Notes under the pieces: model-generated
The model's input: the letters and a program-made list of their open reading frames with translations, nothing else
Database searches by the model: none
Told to the model about the DNA's origin: nothing
Shown here: positions 44,086 through 53,486 of the stretch, piece after piece
Layout of the letters: each line of letters starts with the position of its first letter
Numbering within the stretch: position 1 is the stretch's first letter
Position numbers and translations under genes: made by a program
NCBI GenBank assembly: GCA_036365515.1
Contig: CM070875.1
Coordinates: 93,314,628-93,378,627, forward strand
Length of the DNA: 64,000 nucleotides
From: Torymus aiolomorphi
Taxonomy: Eukaryota; Arthropoda; Insecta; Hymenoptera; Torymidae
Direction: 5' to 3'

Positions 44086-45484
44086 TATTCTAAAACTAAT
44101 CGTGCGCCCTTGGACATCAAACCGACGCAGTACTGTTGTCCCTCGGCTGCAACGATGAAGCGCTCGCCGACGGGACGTATAACTTCATTGTTCTCGACAC
44201 TGCCTGCCTCGCCGATGCTGCTGCTGCTATAAACGCCGCTACCACCTACCTGTGGCGGGGAATGGGATTCGGTGCTCGCTAAATAAAAAAGTCAAAAACA
44301 AATTATATTCTTAACTTTCTTTATTTTTAAACGATTCTGATTTTTTTTTTACATTTAAGGCTCAGAATAACCGGCAAAACTTTCGAGTAATCGCATTACA
44401 AGATCGGTGACGTCTGCGTCGGTATATAACGCCGAAGTCTCGTCTTGCCCTTGGTCACGAAACCAGCACTGAATCACTGCACGCGGATTATGTGCTATTT
44501 GTTCATATAATTCCGGCAAACCGTCGAGATCGGGGAGCGATGAACGAATTTCCCGAAGCATCATATCACGCGCGCTGATAACCATAATAAAAAAAATATT
44601 TGACTTATAAAAACAAAATCAGAAACGCTCTTAAATAAATATATTTTTACTTACGTTCGTTGACACACCGATGCGACGGGTAATTGTGGTTGTAGTCGGG
44701 GCTAACTGTATTTGCCACAGCTTGCAAGCGCGCTAACACGCGTTCACGATCGACGCGCACAGTGTTTGCTGCTGTGCTGTTATCTTTGGCATTCACGTTG
44801 AGCGGCTGGCTCACGAGAAGCCGATGTTCTGCTGCTGTCACTAGCGGGCGGTCGTACATTTCAAGCGCGTCGGCAATCTCGAGGTCCCTGTGCAGCATCT
44901 CTTCTAGGCGCATATCAACCTCATCCTCATTGTGGTCGAAAGGCTCCCACACAATGAGCGACGGAGTTTCGGGCTGGGCGTCTTCTGGGTGGTCATCTTC
45001 GGGCCTGTGCACGACGGCCGCGACAACCAGCTGCTCGCCAGCGCCTTCGCTCTTCGTATCACTGTAGTCAAAGTTGAGTCGCTGCGCTACAGGGTTAAAT
45101 ACACCTGTCGTGCGCGCCGAGTGCTGCGGAGACATGACGGGCACACTTGGCTCGAAATGCGTCTCATCGCTGGCCGCGCTCGAGCTATCGGATAACCCCG
45201 TATCCGAATCATCGCGAATGAGGCTCTCGTAAACTGTAAATAAAAATATGTAAATAAAAAAAAAGTAAAGGAAAATTATTTTGAAAAAAAAAAAGTTTAG
45301 ACTTACCTAAACGTTCCGTGCGTGCATTCGCAATACCACGAAACACGTGCAACCCACTTAATTGGCGCTCGAAGATATCATCTTCAATGACAGTCTGTAC
45401 TTCGCGCAAACAAGCGAATGCGTTGTAAAGTGGGCGCTTTACAGTAGCTATACAGTAGCTCATTAACAACAGGCTATTAATCAT
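44086..45484 (-). CDS. Spliced gene upstream of Polinton polymerase, unknown function
   Basis: ATG at 45484. Exon 1 45307-45484; intron 45234-45306 (73 nt, GTAAGT...TTTACAG); exon 2 44655-45233; intron 44279-44654 (376 nt, GTAAGT...TTTATTTAG); exon 3 44086-44278, stop TAG. Both junctions keep phase 1 and an open frame, about 316 codons in total, which is unlikely by chance. The protein is acidic and Ser/Asp-rich with no domain I know (E-E-M-L-H-R-D-L-E-I-A; V-G-E-R-F-I-V-A-A-E-G). It shares orientation with the Polinton genes and lies 35 bp from the polymerase ATG, so it probably belongs to the element; a captured host gene is possible. Confidence 0.6.
44355..44585 (-). CDS. Small ORF within the second intron (or alternative exon)
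   Basis: 76 aa, acidic, ending F-A-G-Y-S-E-P. It lies inside the predicted 376-nt intron. A TTATCAG acceptor-like site at its start would give an early stop when joined to exon 2, so an alternative exon is less likely; it may be an independent small gene. Family unknown. Confidence 0.35.
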   Translation of the reverse strand: MVISARDMMLREIRSSLPDLDGLPELYEQIAHNPRAVIQCWFRDQGQDETSALYTDADVTDLVMRLLESFAGYSEP

Positions 45485-46589
45485 TGTTTATATAAACAAA
45501 CACTAATTAACTACTGTTTTGCTACTGTTTTGCTACCGTTTATATAAACAAACACTTAAGATAAGAGATGTTTATATAAACACTTGAGTCAAATGCCCAC
45601 TTGAAGATGACACTGGCACTGTAACCTGATACCTATCTGTCTCGCTATAGTGGTACATCTACTACTAGAGAACCAGGAGGTATAACGAAGAACAACGGGA
45701 TACAAGAGGGAACAAGGACTCATGCACGAATAAAGGAATGGAGGGAATAGCGAGGAACAATTCGACATGGTAAGCGAGTCGTGAGACGCCTGGCGGATAA
45801 ATCTCAAAACTTCGACTACCCCTCGAGAAGCATATCAAATCGTCAGTGGGAAGCGAAAAATGGGATACAGTATCAAAAGCTAAGATGAATTTTTTAATTA
45901 CAGTGAGCGAGTTAATCAGGTGTGTGGGAGACTGACAAAGATGCTAAGTGGAGGGAGAGTGCGTCTTCAACGCAAACCACTTGTTATACTGTGGTACAAC
46001 CTATAAGACCTCAAATAAAATTGACATAATAGGTCTGTGTTTAAAGTCCACAGGCTTATTTGGGAAGCTACATGAACTAAAGGATAATAATAATCTTTCT
46101 CTGTAAAGTTCACGCTATACACATACGTCTTCTTACTTATTTTCTTAGTTATATTGCATCTTTTTATCCAGTCAGTCCTAATTTCTTCATCTTTTGGGAA
46201 TCTATGAAAATTTGTTTTTGACTGTTTGAAGTGCAGTGGAGCACACTATAGTGTGATATATACTTTTTTACTTTCTCCGACATCTTGAAAACAATCTACA
46301 AACTTTTTCCTTGCCACTTTACAATGCCGAGCCATTTTTAAGCGACGCTTTGAGGGGTACTCGAAGCTTTGAGATTTATCCGCCAGGCGGATAAATCTCG
46401 CTTACCATGCCGAATTATACACCGCGAACTTCCTGTGGCTCGCTGTTCCTCGCTAATCGCTATTCCCTTGCCGTGTGCTGTTGTATAAATACGTAGTTGT
46501 TATCATTGATTGTCAATTATTATTCGGTTATAAAGAATTATAAATTATAATATTAGTTATTTTTTTAAATTTATTTTAATTTCGTCTTT
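45485..46589. repeat. Non-coding region with an imperfect inverted repeat
   Basis: 45743-45824 and 46352-46467 are inverted copies sharing GGGAATAGCGA, CATGGTAAGCGAG, GCCTGGCGGATAAATCTCAA and TACCCCTC, with gaps. A 29-bp near-palindrome centred on CCGCCAGGCGG lies at about 46371-46400. The ~530-bp centre has no gene. It could be a small foldback or MITE-like element; no target duplication was found. Repeated TTTATATAAACAAACACT motifs lie at 45487-45570. Confidence 0.6.
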
Positions 46590-46840
46590 TTTGCGTGTTT
46601 TAGGGCTACACAAATGGTTCAAGTTATCGAAAAATAAAAATGTAGCCAGTAGAAAACGTGTATTTTTTTTTTTTTGTTCTTTGCAATGGCGTTGGAGTTT
46701 TTAACCAAGCTCACGTAGTTTCTGTTTTAAATGGAAAAAAACGTTATTTTTTCATTTTTTCGCGTGTTTTAGGGCTATAGAGGTGGGTCAAATTATCGAA
46801 AAATAAAAATCTAGCCCGTAGAGAAGATGTATTTTTTTTC
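46590..46840. repeat. ~174-bp tandem repeat, left part
   Basis: Unit marker GCGTGTTTTAGGGCTA recurs at about 46591 and 46763. Each unit contains GAAAAATAAAAAT.TAGCC and GATGTATTTTTTT or CGTGTATTTTTT. The array continues after the Penelope-like element at 51713. Confidence 0.7.
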
Positions 46841-46920
46841 AAACATAAAAATTGGACGATAGGGAGGGTCAACCCTTAAAAAATAAACAAAAAACGCAGC
46901 ACTTCACATTCTATATTCCA

Positions 46921-46956
46921 ACGTTTCGCTGAACCTTGTTGTTAGCCTCATCAGGA
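46921..46956 (-). ncRNA. Hammerhead-ribozyme-like core (outer, left copy)
   Basis: Minus strand: CTGATGA, a stem II with one mismatch (GCTAA/TTCAGC) and GAAAC. The same place in the right copy has a perfect stem. Penelope-like elements are known to carry hammerhead motifs in their terminal repeats. Stem III and the cleavage site are not convincing by eye. Confidence 0.5.
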
Positions 46957-47190
46957 AACTGTTTATTGAAAAAAATTAAGATATAAATACAATTATAAAT
47001 ATCGTTGTCACAAGTGCTTTTTAAATGAACAGACATTGAAAGTTAAAACTTACAAAACTAATCTCAACAACATGTCAACCAGATAATTATCAAATTCAAA
47101 GTTCAAGATATGAAGCCATCCATTTTTTCAATTAGTAATGTTATGACGATCGTTGGAGGCAAAATAAAAACAAGATGTTAAATGTTGGCA

Positions 47191-47226
47191 ACGTTTCGTT
47201 GGCATTGGTGCGCCAACCTCATCAGG
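47191..47226 (-). ncRNA. Hammerhead-ribozyme-like core (inner, left arm)
   Basis: Minus strand: CTGATGA, a perfect 6-bp stem II GTTGGC/GCCAAC with loop GCACCAAT, then GAAAC. Stem III unclear. Confidence 0.55.
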
Positions 47227-47769
47227 CCTTTTTTATTTTCTAACACAAAAACGTTCACAATATAAACCATCAAGATGACAAAAGAGAAAAAACAAAATGT
47301 GAAAATTAAAGAGTTACCAAATTACAAAGTATGTGGATATAATCCGTCGATCAGATGTTAATCTCGACTAAAATTAATAAACACATACCTAATATTTATA
47401 TATTTTGAAACTGTGTTTACAAACAAGCTATACGTTATAAAGTTCATTTATGATGGGAAAATACACTGTACTTAATTTTTGAATGTCTTCCTTTTTATTG
47501 ATACTGTGCTTATTAGATTTGATATAAAATTTGTATTTTCCCATCATAAATGAACTTTATAACGTATAGCTTGTTTGTAAACACAGTTTCAAAATATATA
47601 AATAGTAGGTACGTGTTTATTAATTAGTCGAGATTAACATCTGATCGACAGATTATATCCAAATACTTTGTAATTTGGTAACTCTTTAATTTTCACATTT
47701 TGTTTTTTCTCTTTTGTCATTTTGATGGTTTATATTGTGAACGTTTTTGTGTTAGAAAATAAAAAAGGC

Positions 47770-47802
47770 CTGATGAGGTTGGCACACCAATGCCAACGAA
47801 AC
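47770..47802 (+). ncRNA. Hammerhead-ribozyme-like core (inner, right arm)
   Basis: CTGATGA, stem II GTTGGC/GCCAAC with loop ACACCAAT, then GAAAC followed by GTTG...CAAC, a possible stem III. Best of the four cores. Confidence 0.55.
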
Positions 47803-48348
47803 GTTGCCACTATCAACATTTAACATCTTATTTTTATTTTGCCTCCAACGATCGTCATAATATTACTAATTATCAAATTATTTAGTAGTAACAACTACAG
47901 TATCAAAAAGTAGAAAGCCACATTGTCTCACTCACAGATGACTGAAATTCGGCTAAATTTATCTTCGAGTATATAAGCATTGCTCCCTATGTTATTGTCG
48001 AGTAGTATATATACAAACGCAATTTTGCAGATATATGCGAGGATATATTGTCCAGTCGCATACAAACGCCAATTTACACATATATGCGAGGAGGACAGTA
48101 CGAACGTGTGTGTGTGTGTCTATATGTATATATATGTCGCGTGTAAAGTAACGTTATGTTTTACATAAATTGATTAGTCTATTGTATTGTGCATTCAAAA
48201 ATTTTGTATCCTCATGTCTATTTATAGTACACCCATTATTTTTATGTTCTTGAATACGAGTTTTTAAGGAACGTTTACTTTCACCTATACATGCGTTGCT
48301 ACAACTACCGCAATTAAATTTGTAAATGATTCCAGTCTCATTCCATTT

Positions 48349-48753
48349 TCAATTTTTATCTTTGCCTAATTTTATAATGTTATCCATTTTTTGGTTCATG
48401 AGGGGAACACAACGAATATTGTATTTTTTTAATAGCTTAGCGGAAGTATAATAAAATTTTTCTATGAAGGGCAAGGCTAATGTCAGGGACGGCTCAATCG
48501 AATTAGTGGTAGCTTTTGCAATAGTTCTATTTTTAAATTTGTGATAACGTAATCTACTTGAAATACAGAAATCTGTGAAATCCGTAGGATAATTGTTGTT
48601 GCTTAAAATATTTGTTACGATATCGATGTTTTGTTTGTGAAATGAAACATCCGAAAGTAGAATGGCCCTGTCGATCAAATTAGAACAATGGCCAGACCTC
48701 AACAAGGAGAGGTTTTTTTCAGCATGTTTCTGATGAATATGGTTGCCAAGCAA
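48349..48753 (-). pseudogene. Penelope-like ORF fragment in the inverted copy
   Basis: From about 48690 down it matches the right copy from S-N-L-I-D-R-A-I onward, covering the region between RT and endonuclease. The first ~22 residues derive from sequence across the junction. Few substitutions separate the two copies, so they are of similar age. Confidence 0.75.
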
Positions 48754-51188
48754 TGCGCATTTTCAAGTCTTGGACTACGTTTAGACACGAACTATCTAAG
48801 TCTAATGCTAAGCATGCTTTTCTCACCAATTTTCGTCGAGAAGAAGTCATACCAACACATATCAACAACTCTATGAGTAGAGAATTTTGTTTCAATAGTA
48901 AATCGTGTCAACCTTCTTTCACAAATAGTTCAAAATTATTCACCAAAAGAATATTAAAACTTGAAATTCAAGACCTCTTTAACCATATTGCTCATATCAA
49001 AAGTAGACTAAATGCCCTAGCCATCCTATTGGGAAAATTACATTTAGACAATAATGTTATTACAAAATTTAGAAGTTTTACAGAAACTAAAACATTAAAA
49101 ATTTATAACAACTTAAAAGTAAAATTGGATAAAAAACTTTTTAGGCTAGTATCTCGAAAACCAAAAAATAATAAAGAATTTTGCAATAAAAGTAATTGGT
49201 TGATAAATTTAACAAAAGAATCAATACCACAATATATTTTGGATGTAGTTTCATTAGGCAGATATTTCAATATAAAAACTTAGTTCACAAAACAAAATAT
49301 TTTCACCACAGTCAAAAACGTTGAATACTGCCTAAGTGTGAAAGATTTTGATCATAATAAGGAAGTTAGAGAGATCATCGTCGATAACATCTTAAAACAC
49401 AAGAATAACCATAACGCTGTTTCAAAACAGGATATTGAATTTTCTAAGAAACTCAAAATCACAAAAAATTTTCAAAAAGAACACACTAATCTATTTTTTT
49501 TTTACAAGTGCAGATAAGGGTAACGTTACGGTTTGCCTGAACACTGATGAATACATTGAAAAAATGGAAAATATTTTCAGTGACAAAACCACCTATACTA
49601 ATGTTAAGAAAAATCCTCTCATTTCTCTACAGAAAAAAGCTCATCTATTACTCTCTTATCTGAATGATAATGATTATCTACCGAAAAAATATCATAATAA
49701 CACTCTGACACAAACCAACACAGTGTTGGCAAAAGCTTATGGATTGCCCAAGATCCATAAAGACGGCGCACCGTTACGACCAATTATTTCGTCTATCAAC
49801 AGCCCTGGGCATTTACTGGCTAAGATTCTATGTAGTGATCTTTCTTCTATTTTAAAAAAGCCTAAGTCACACGTGAATAATAGTTTTCAAATATCATCAT
49901 TCCAACTGATTATATATTATTGTCTCTCGACGTTACCTCGTTATTTACTAATATTCCATGCCAGTTAGTCATCGATAGTCTAAATAAAAGATTTTCACAA
50001 ATAAACAGTCGTTCTAAAATTCCTTATGTTCATATTATAGAGTTGGTAAAATTCTTGTTTGACAATACCTTTTTTCAGTTTAATGATAAAATTTATAAAC
50101 AAATATTTGGTAGCCCCATGGGCTCACCAATTTCTCCCATTTTCGCTGATTTAGTAATGGAAGATCTAGAAGTCCAGTGTTTAGAACAATTAAAGGACGA
50201 AATTAATTGTATCCCGTTATTTTATTTTCGGTACGTTGATGACTCAATAATGTGCATAAAAAAAGAATTTTTACAACCTACTCTAGACATAATCAATAGT
50301 TATAATTCACATTTACAATTTACTCATGAAGTTGAAGTCAACAATAGTATTAACTTTTTAGATTTAACCCTGATAAAAAACAATAGCAAAATTATCACCA
50401 ATTGGTACCAAAAGAAAACCAGTTCAGGCAGAATTTTAAATTTTTCTTCAAACCATACCACACAACAGAAACGTAATATTGTCTCTAATCTGATTGACAG
50501 GGCCATTCCACTTTCGGATGTTTCATTTCACAAACAAAACATCGATATCGTAACAAATATTTTAAGCAACAACAATTATCCTACGGATTTCACAGATTCC
50601 TGTATTTCAAGTAGATTACGTTATCACAAATTTAAAAATACAACTATTGCAAAAACTACCACTAATTCGGTTGAGCCGTCCTTGACATTAGCCTTGCCCT
50701 TCATAGAAAAATTGTATTATACTTCCGCTAAACTACTCAAAAAATACAATATTCGTTGTGTTCCCCTCATGAACCAAAAAATGGATAACATTATAAAATT
50801 AGGCAAAGATAAAAATTGCAAATGGAATGAGACTGGAATCATTTACAAATTTAATTGCGGTAGTTGTAGCAACGTATATAAAGGTGAAAGTAAACGTTCC
50901 TTAAAAACTCGTATTCAAGAACATAAAAAATCGGTAGAAAAAATTGATGATGCCCTATGTATTAACAATAACAAATTAATGCCTGTGCCTACACATATTT
51001 TTGAAAATCCTAATCATTGTTTTGATTGGGAAAATACTGTAATATTAGACAGAGAACATAATTTTAATAAAAGACGGATTTTAGAAATGTTACACATAAA
51101 AAGTAATGGGTATACTATAAATAGACATGAAGATACAACATTTTTGAATGCACAATACAATAGACTAATCAATCTATGTAAAACATAA
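48753..51188 (+). pseudogene. Penelope-like reverse transcriptase / GIY-YIG endonuclease
   Basis: N-terminal region 48753-49283 ends in a TAG. Next frame: S-A-D-K-G-N-V-T-V, then K-A-Y-G-L-P-K-I-H-K and R-P-I-I-S-S-I-N-S-P-G. A frameshift near 49915 leads to the last frame with D-V-T-S-L-F-T-N-I-P, G-S-P-M-G-S-P-I-S-P and catalytic Y-V-D-D. After a linker, a GIY-YIG nuclease: T-G-I-I-Y-K-F-N-C, then V-Y-K-G (canonical YIG altered) and K-T-R-I-Q-E-H. These RT signatures are specific to Penelope-like elements. One stop and two frameshifts (one in a T-run near 49495) make it a pseudogene as read. Confidence 0.88.
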
Positions 51189-51712
51189 CGTTACTTTACA
51201 CGCGACATATATAAACATATAGACACACGAACACACGTTCGTACTGTCCTCCTCGCATATATGTGTAAATTTGTGTTTGTATGCGACTGGACAATATATC
51301 CTCGCATATATGTGTAAAATTGCGTTTGTATACTTCTCGACAATAACATAGGGAGCAATGCTTATATACTCGAAGATAAATTTAGCCGATTTTCAGTCAT
51401 CTGTGAGTGAGACAATGTGGCTTTCTACTTTTTGACAATGTAGTTGTTACTACTAAATAATTTGATAATTATCTGGTTGACATGTTGTTGAGATTAGTTT
51501 CGTAAGTTTTAACTTTCAATGTTTGTTAAAAGCGCTTGTGACAACGATATTTATAATTGTATTTATATCTTAATTTTTTTCAATAAACAGTTTCCTGATG
51601 AGGCTGACAACAGGTTTCAGCGAAACGTTGGAATATAGAATGTGAAGTGTTGTGTCTTTTGTTTATTTTTTAAAGGTTGACCCTCCCTATCGTCCAATTT
51701 TTATATGTTTCA
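51189..51712 (+). repeat. Penelope terminal (pLTR-like) region
   Basis: Follows the ORF. Contains two ~50-bp tandem units with CTCGCATATATGTGTAAA (about 51250 and 51300), the inner insertion's empty site, and the outer hammerhead-like core. Confidence 0.7.
51595..51626 (+). ncRNA. Hammerhead-ribozyme-like core (outer, right copy)
   Basis: CTGATGA, a perfect 5-bp stem II GCTGA/TCAGC with loop CAACAGGTT, then GAAAC. A CGTT...AATG stem III is possible, but the base after the following U would be G, which is not favourable for cleavage. Confidence 0.55.
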
Positions 51713-52030
51713 AATAATGGAGGGTAGTCATAATACGTATGTGTATTTTTTTTTCGTTCTTTACAATAGCGTTGGAGTTTATAGCCTAGCTCACGTAGTT
51801 TCTGTTTTAAATCGAAAAAACCGTCATGTTTTCATTTTTCCGCGTTTTTCTGGCATGTTTTAGTGATATGAAAATGGGTTAAATCATCGAGAAATAAACA
51901 TGTGGAACATGAAAAAGATGTATTTTTTCCCGTTTATTACAATGACGTTGGACTTTTGAACCTTGTTTAAATAGGTTTTGTTTAAAATGGGAAAACCCGT
52001 TATTGTTTCGTTTTTTCCGCGTGTTTGAGG
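51713..52030. repeat. ~174-bp tandem repeat, right part
   Basis: Markers GCATGTTTTAGTGATATG (about 51851) and GCGTGTTTGAGGACTA (about 52019), with the same GCTCACGTAGTTTCTGTTTTAAAT block as near 46711. It continues the array at 46590-46840 on the other side of the Penelope insertion. Confidence 0.65.
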
Positions 52031-52226
52031 ACTAAAAACATAAATACGCTGACGGCATGTGAAATTAAAAGATATCTAGCTCTCCCGGGCAGCAAACTTA
52101 TTTTTTTGTGCTACAGAAACAATTACTCCACAGACATTCACAAAGAAAAAAATATTGGCAAATAACGGACACCCTAATATGTATATCTTACTATACTATA
52201 TAGTTGTAAGCTGAATTGAGTCGTTA

Positions 52227-52545
52227 ACCCTCCGCGTCCCTCCGCGTCCCTCCACGTCCCTCCGCGTCCCTCCACGTCCCTCCGCGTCCCTCCGTGTCCC
52301 TCCGTGTCCCTCCGCGTCCCTCCGCAAAGTACCCTCCACAAAATAATGTAAAATTCACTGTTTTTTTGCGTTATTTGGGGTCTGCATTGTCCCTCCGCAT
52401 GTCCCTCCGCGTCCCTCCGCGTTCCTCCGCATCCCTTCGCATCCCTCTGCGTCCCTCTGCATCCCTCCGCGTCCCTCCGCGTCCCTCCGCAAAAAGGATC
52501 TTGTCCCTCCGCATCCCTCCGCGTCCCTCCGCGTCCCTCCGCAAT
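52227..52545. repeat. TCCCTCCGCG minisatellite (two blocks)
   Basis: A 10-bp unit TCCCTCCGCG with variants (ACG, GTG, ATC) repeats about 10 times at 52227-52326 and about 14 times at 52386-52545. The blocks are separated by unrelated sequence. Arg/Pro-rich frames across it are artefacts. Confidence 0.93.
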
Positions 52546-53014
52546 GCCCCTCTAATGACAACTATCTGTGATGCAGAAGACACTTCTGTCGACAACTTTT
52601 ACATCGCTCCGTTGTCAGTTCTTCACCTCGATACACAAATAACCGGCTGCTTTCTGAAAACAAACTATGCCCCCTCCTGCCATCAACGCAAGAAGCGCGT
52701 TCGCGCATTTATTATAATACGCGCCTTTTCTCCGCAATTAACGAGACCAATTAATTACAGAGCAACTTTTTGGAAGGAAACTTCTTAATTATTCGAATCA
52801 AGGATAACGCTACACTCACGCGAGCGCAGCGCGGCGTATGCGCATTTATTTGACAGTTCAATTACAAGTCGAACGCTGTTCGTATTGTTTCTTCCCAAAG
52901 AAAAGTGCAGCAACTGAAAACAGAGCATGAGAAAACGGCGAGAGACGGATTGAGTGCCTTCGTTAGTTCTTGTTCTCCCCCTCTCTCTATCTCTCTCTTC
53001 TTCTTTCTATTTCT

Positions 53015-53051
<37 letters not shown>

Positions 53052-53282
53052 CTGCAACGGTTCGTTCCGGGACGTTTACACTGTACATCGCTGTTATTTC
53101 CGGGACGCGCTGTTTTTTCCGGGACGTCCCGGAAATTTTTCTGTACGTAAGCGTTATTTCTGGGACGCGTCTAGAGTCAATAACCCCAGGGATATTATTT
53201 CTTTAGTCACGCGCTTATATAGGGAACTCTGAAGAGATAAACTATAGGACCCTGTAGATTACCAGAAATAACGTGTATAGGT

Positions 53283-53359
<77 letters not shown>
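52546..53359. other. Non-coding stretch with two (TA)n tracts
   Basis: (TA)n at 53017-53048 and 53285-53359. Between them are several GGGACG-containing short repeats (TTCCGGGACG, TTTCTGGGACGCG). No gene. The second (TA)n is the left flank of the Helitron. Confidence 0.75.
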
Positions 53360-53362
<3 letters not shown>

Positions 53363-53486
53363 TAGGAGAGGCGTTGCCGAGCTCGTCCTCGAACATCTCG
53401 CGTCATCATCCTTTTCTACGTTAAAAGTAAATAAACAGAAATGTAGTAAAAATAAAAATTTAGAGTATGAATCATATTTTGCTAAT

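Larger units (their letters stand above)
4973..45484 (-). mobile_element. Polinton/Maverick (adintovirus-like) element, interrupted
   Basis: The hallmark gene set is present, all on the minus strand: polymerase B (37567-39056 plus 41827-44050), FtsK/HerA-type packaging ATPase (36393-37051), retroviral-like integrase (34432-35208), double-jelly-roll-type MCP (33821-34425 plus 7402-8127) and adenain-like protease (6104-6538), with several conserved unknowns. Removing element A (25.7 kb) and the Transib (2.8 kb) leaves about 12 kb, close to the usual 13-20 kb. Polintons self-synthesise their DNA and are related to adintoviruses. Every hallmark gene carries a stop, frameshift, deletion or insertion, so this copy is dead. 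Terminal inverted repeats and the 6-bp target duplication were not found; the limits given are those of the outermost genes. Confidence 0.93.
47097..47867. mobile_element. 771-bp palindromic Penelope-derived insertion
   Basis: Flanked by a perfect 12-bp duplication AATTATCAAATT (47085-47096 and 47868-47879); the empty site is preserved in the right copy near 51460. The insert is a near-perfect inverted repeat of a ~360-bp terminal unit (arms 47140-47490 and 47525-47867), each arm with a hammerhead-like core, and encodes no protein. Confidence 0.8.
46841..51712 (+). mobile_element. Penelope-like element with inverted partial copy
   Basis: The main copy (48691-51712, plus) encodes RT and GIY-YIG endonuclease. 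An inverted, 5'-truncated copy (46841-48690, minus) corresponds to 50478-51712. The outer ends are therefore inverted (AAATTGGACGATAGGGAGGG on the left; its reverse complement near 51681-51700). Tail-to-tail partial copies are usual for Penelope elements. It sits in a ~174-bp tandem array and carries a 771-bp nested element at 47097-47867. Confidence 0.85.

Noticed and set aside
4500..46467. Polinton terminal inverted repeats
   Set aside because: I looked for inverted matches between 3.4-5.0 kb and 45.5-46.5 kb and found none good enough to claim.
52294..52788. 164-aa Arg/Pro/Ser repeat protein
   Set aside because: Reads through the TCCCTCCGCG minisatellite in frames on both strands; low-complexity artefact.
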